A model generated the notes under the pieces. The model made no database searches and had not been told where the DNA came from. It saw nothing but the letters and a program-made list of their open reading frames with translations. A DNA stretch of 5,359 nucleotides from Candidatus Rokuibacteriota bacterium. GTDB lineage: Bacteria > Methylomirabilota > Methylomirabilia > Rokubacteriales > CSP1-6. Numbering within the stretch: the first letter of the stretch is position 1; each line of letters starts with the position of its first letter. The stretch spans positions 1 through 5,359 of the forward strand of contig JACQCN010000437.1 in the NCBI GenBank assembly GCA_016201575.1, in the 5' to 3' direction. Position numbers and translations under genes: made by a program. Positions 3,955 to 5,359 of the stretch are shown piece by piece.

Positions 3955-5359
3955 ATGAAGGGCCTCATGATGGACTATCCACTGACGATCACCCAGTTCT
4001 TCGAGCGCAGCCGCCGCCTGTTCGCCCGGAAGACGCTCGCCACCCGGATCCCCGACCGGCCGCTCTTCCGCTACACGTACGCGGAGTTCGCCGACCGGGT
4101 GGCTCGGCTCGCGGGCGGCCTGCAGGCGCTGGGCGTCGGGCCGGGGGACCGCGTGGGCACCTTCATGTGGAACTGCCACCAGCACCTGGAGGCGTACTGG
4201 GCGGTGCCGATGATGGGCGCCGTGCTCCACACCGTGAACTTCCGGCTGGCGCCCCACGACATCGCCTACATCATCAACCACGCCGAGGACGCCGTCCTCG
4301 TCGTGGGCGCCAGCGTGTGGCCGCTGCTCGAGCCGGTCCGGGCGGAGCTGACCAGCGTGCGGCACTTCGTGGTCGTGCCGGACACCGGCGACGCCGCCCT
4401 CACTCCGGGCGCGCTCGGCTACGAGGACGTGCTCGGGATGGGCGCCCCCGTGACCGCGTGGCCGGCTCTCGACGAGCGCGACGCCGCCGGCATGTGCTAC
4501 ACCTCGGGGACCACCGGGCATCCCAAGGGCGTTGTCTACAGCCATCGCGCGATCTACCTGCACTCCCTCGGCATGGCCCAGGCCGACTCGCTGGCCCTCT
4601 CCGAGCGCGATGTCATCCTTCACATCGTGCCGATGTTCCACGCCAACGCCTGGTGCGTCCCCTTCGCCGGCGTCATGGCCGGGGCAACCCAGATCTTCGG
4701 CGGCCCCTCGCCCCAGCCGCGCGACATCGTGGAGATCACCGAGCGCGAGCGGGTCACCGTGGTGGGCGCGGTGCCCACGGTGTGGATCGGGGTGAAGGAG
4801 CTGTGCGAGAAGGAGGGCCACGACATCTCCTCGATCCGCTGCATCCCGATCGGCGGGTCGGCCGCGCCCCGGAGCCTGATCGAGCTCTTCGACAAGAAGT
4901 TCGGGGCCCAGATGCTCCACGCCTGGGGCATGACGGAGACGACGCCGATCGGCACCCTGTCGCGGCTCAAGAGCTACATGGAGAGCTGGCCCGACGAGCG
5001 GAAGTACGCCGTCCGCGCCAAGCAGGGCTACGCCTCGGTCTGCGTCGACCTCCGCCTCGTCGACGAGCAGGGACGCGTCTGCCCGTGGGACGGCAAGAGC
5101 CTGGGGGAGATCCAGGTGCGGGGACCGTGGGTCACCAGCGGCTACTACAGGAGCCCCGAGATCAGCGACCGCTGCACCGGCGACGGCTGGTTCAAGACGG
5201 GTGACGTGGCCACCATCGACGAGGAGGGCTACGTCCAGATCACCGACCGCACCAAGGACGTGATCAAGTCCGGCGGCGAGTGGATCTCCAGCGTCGACCT
5301 CGAGAACCTGATCATGTCCCATCCCAAGGTGCTGGAAGCGGCGGTGGTGGCGGTGCCGC
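3955..5359 (+). CDS. Acyl-CoA synthetase (AMP-forming, medium/long-chain, AlkK/DmdB-like), 3' end outside window
   Basis: A 468-codon open frame running off the right edge; relatives are about 540 aa, so some 70 residues are missing, including the catalytic Lys of the last core motif. The enzyme activates a carboxylic acid with ATP to an acyl-adenylate, then forms the CoA thioester in the cytoplasm. ANL-superfamily motifs occur in order: P-loop [11 protein letters not shown] (182-192), [11 protein letters not shown] just after it, a GG-rich AAPRSL segment following IPIGGS, WGMTET (324-329), the adenosine ribose-binding Asp in KTGDVA (D417), the hinge region DRTKD (431-435), and KSGGEWIS (439-446) opening the C-terminal domain. 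The PMFHANAW segment and overall pattern resemble the AlkK / 3-methylmercaptopropionyl-CoA ligase group, known to take medium-chain or short substituted acids; the true substrate is not readable here. Start and ribosome site are clear. Every visible catalytic motif is intact. Confidence 0.95.
   Translation, partial: MKGLMMDYPLTITQFFERSRRLFARKTLATRIPDRPLFRYTYAEFADRVARLAGGLQALGVGPGDRVGTFMWNCHQHLEAYWAVPMMGAVLHTVNFRLAPHDIAYIINHAEDAVLVVGASVWPLLEPVRAELTSVRHFVVVPDTGDAALTPGALGYEDVLGMGAPVTAWPALDERDAAGMCYTSGTTGHPKGVVYSHRAIYLHSLGMAQADSLALSERDVILHIVPMFHANAWCVPFAGVMAGATQIFGGPSPQPRDIVEITERERVTVVGAVPTVWIGVKELCEKEGHDISSIRCIPIGGSAAPRSLIELFDKKFGAQMLHAWGMTETTPIGTLSRLKSYMESWPDERKYAVRAKQGYASVCVDLRLVDEQGRVCPWDGKSLGEIQVRGPWVTSGYYRSPEISDRCTGDGWFKTGDVATIDEEGYVQITDRTKDVIKSGGEWISSVDLENLIMSHPKVLEAAVVAVP

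Noticed and set aside
4167..5204. 345-codon plus-strand open frame
   Set aside because: Shifted-frame shadow of the acyl-CoA synthetase, rich in Arg and Gly.
3811..5322. 503-codon minus-strand open frame
   Set aside because: Antisense to the acyl-CoA synthetase, whose sense frame carries every ANL motif in order; the antisense product is low-complexity Asp/His/Gly/Val.

Overview
This is a very GC-rich bacterial window with strongly G/C-biased third codon positions. The gene content is a luciferase-like (LLM) flavin/F420 oxidoreductase, a two-domain aldolase/short-chain dehydrogenase, and an AlkK/DmdB-type acyl-CoA synthetase. Together with short GC-rich hairpin repeats in the gaps, this suits an uncultivated soil or subsurface lineage such as Candidatus Rokubacteria/Methylomirabilota. 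That placement is an inference from style and gene content; other high-GC groups are not excluded.

Layout. Everything left of about 3814 reads on the minus strand; one gene on the right reads on the plus strand. In minus-strand transcription order the contents are as follows. (1) A 76-aa small membrane protein (3584-3814). (2) An orphan 47-codon C-terminal piece of an SGNH/GDSL hydrolase (3440-3583). (3) An 8-bp inverted repeat with an AT-rich loop, in the promoter position for the next gene. (4) The bifunctional class II aldolase/SDR gene (1357-3399). (5) A strong hairpin just after its stop codon. (6) A 272-bp gap (1085-1356) with three related GCGCCGGC hairpins and a decayed second copy of the first codons of the next gene. 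(7) The LLM oxidoreductase (158-1084). (8) An orphan C-terminal piece of a ferredoxin/flavin-reductase-like protein (18-143). (9) Possibly the first codons of a further gene at the window edge. Divergently, from 3955 to the right edge, runs an acyl-CoA synthetase that lacks only its last part.

How it fits together. The acyl-CoA synthetase would activate a carboxylic acid. The aldolase/SDR would cleave a sugar-phosphate-like substrate and oxidise or reduce an aldehyde or alcohol. The LLM protein would perform a flavin- or F420-linked redox step. All are accessory catabolic functions, but wide non-coding gaps and the hairpin after the aldolase gene argue against one tight operon.

The most unusual feature is debris between the genes: two C-terminal gene tails without bodies and one N-terminal gene head without a body, the last packed between palindromic repeats. 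This suggests repeated deletion or recombination at gene ends. I saw no convincing new multi-gene system, tRNA, rRNA, CRISPR array or transposase.
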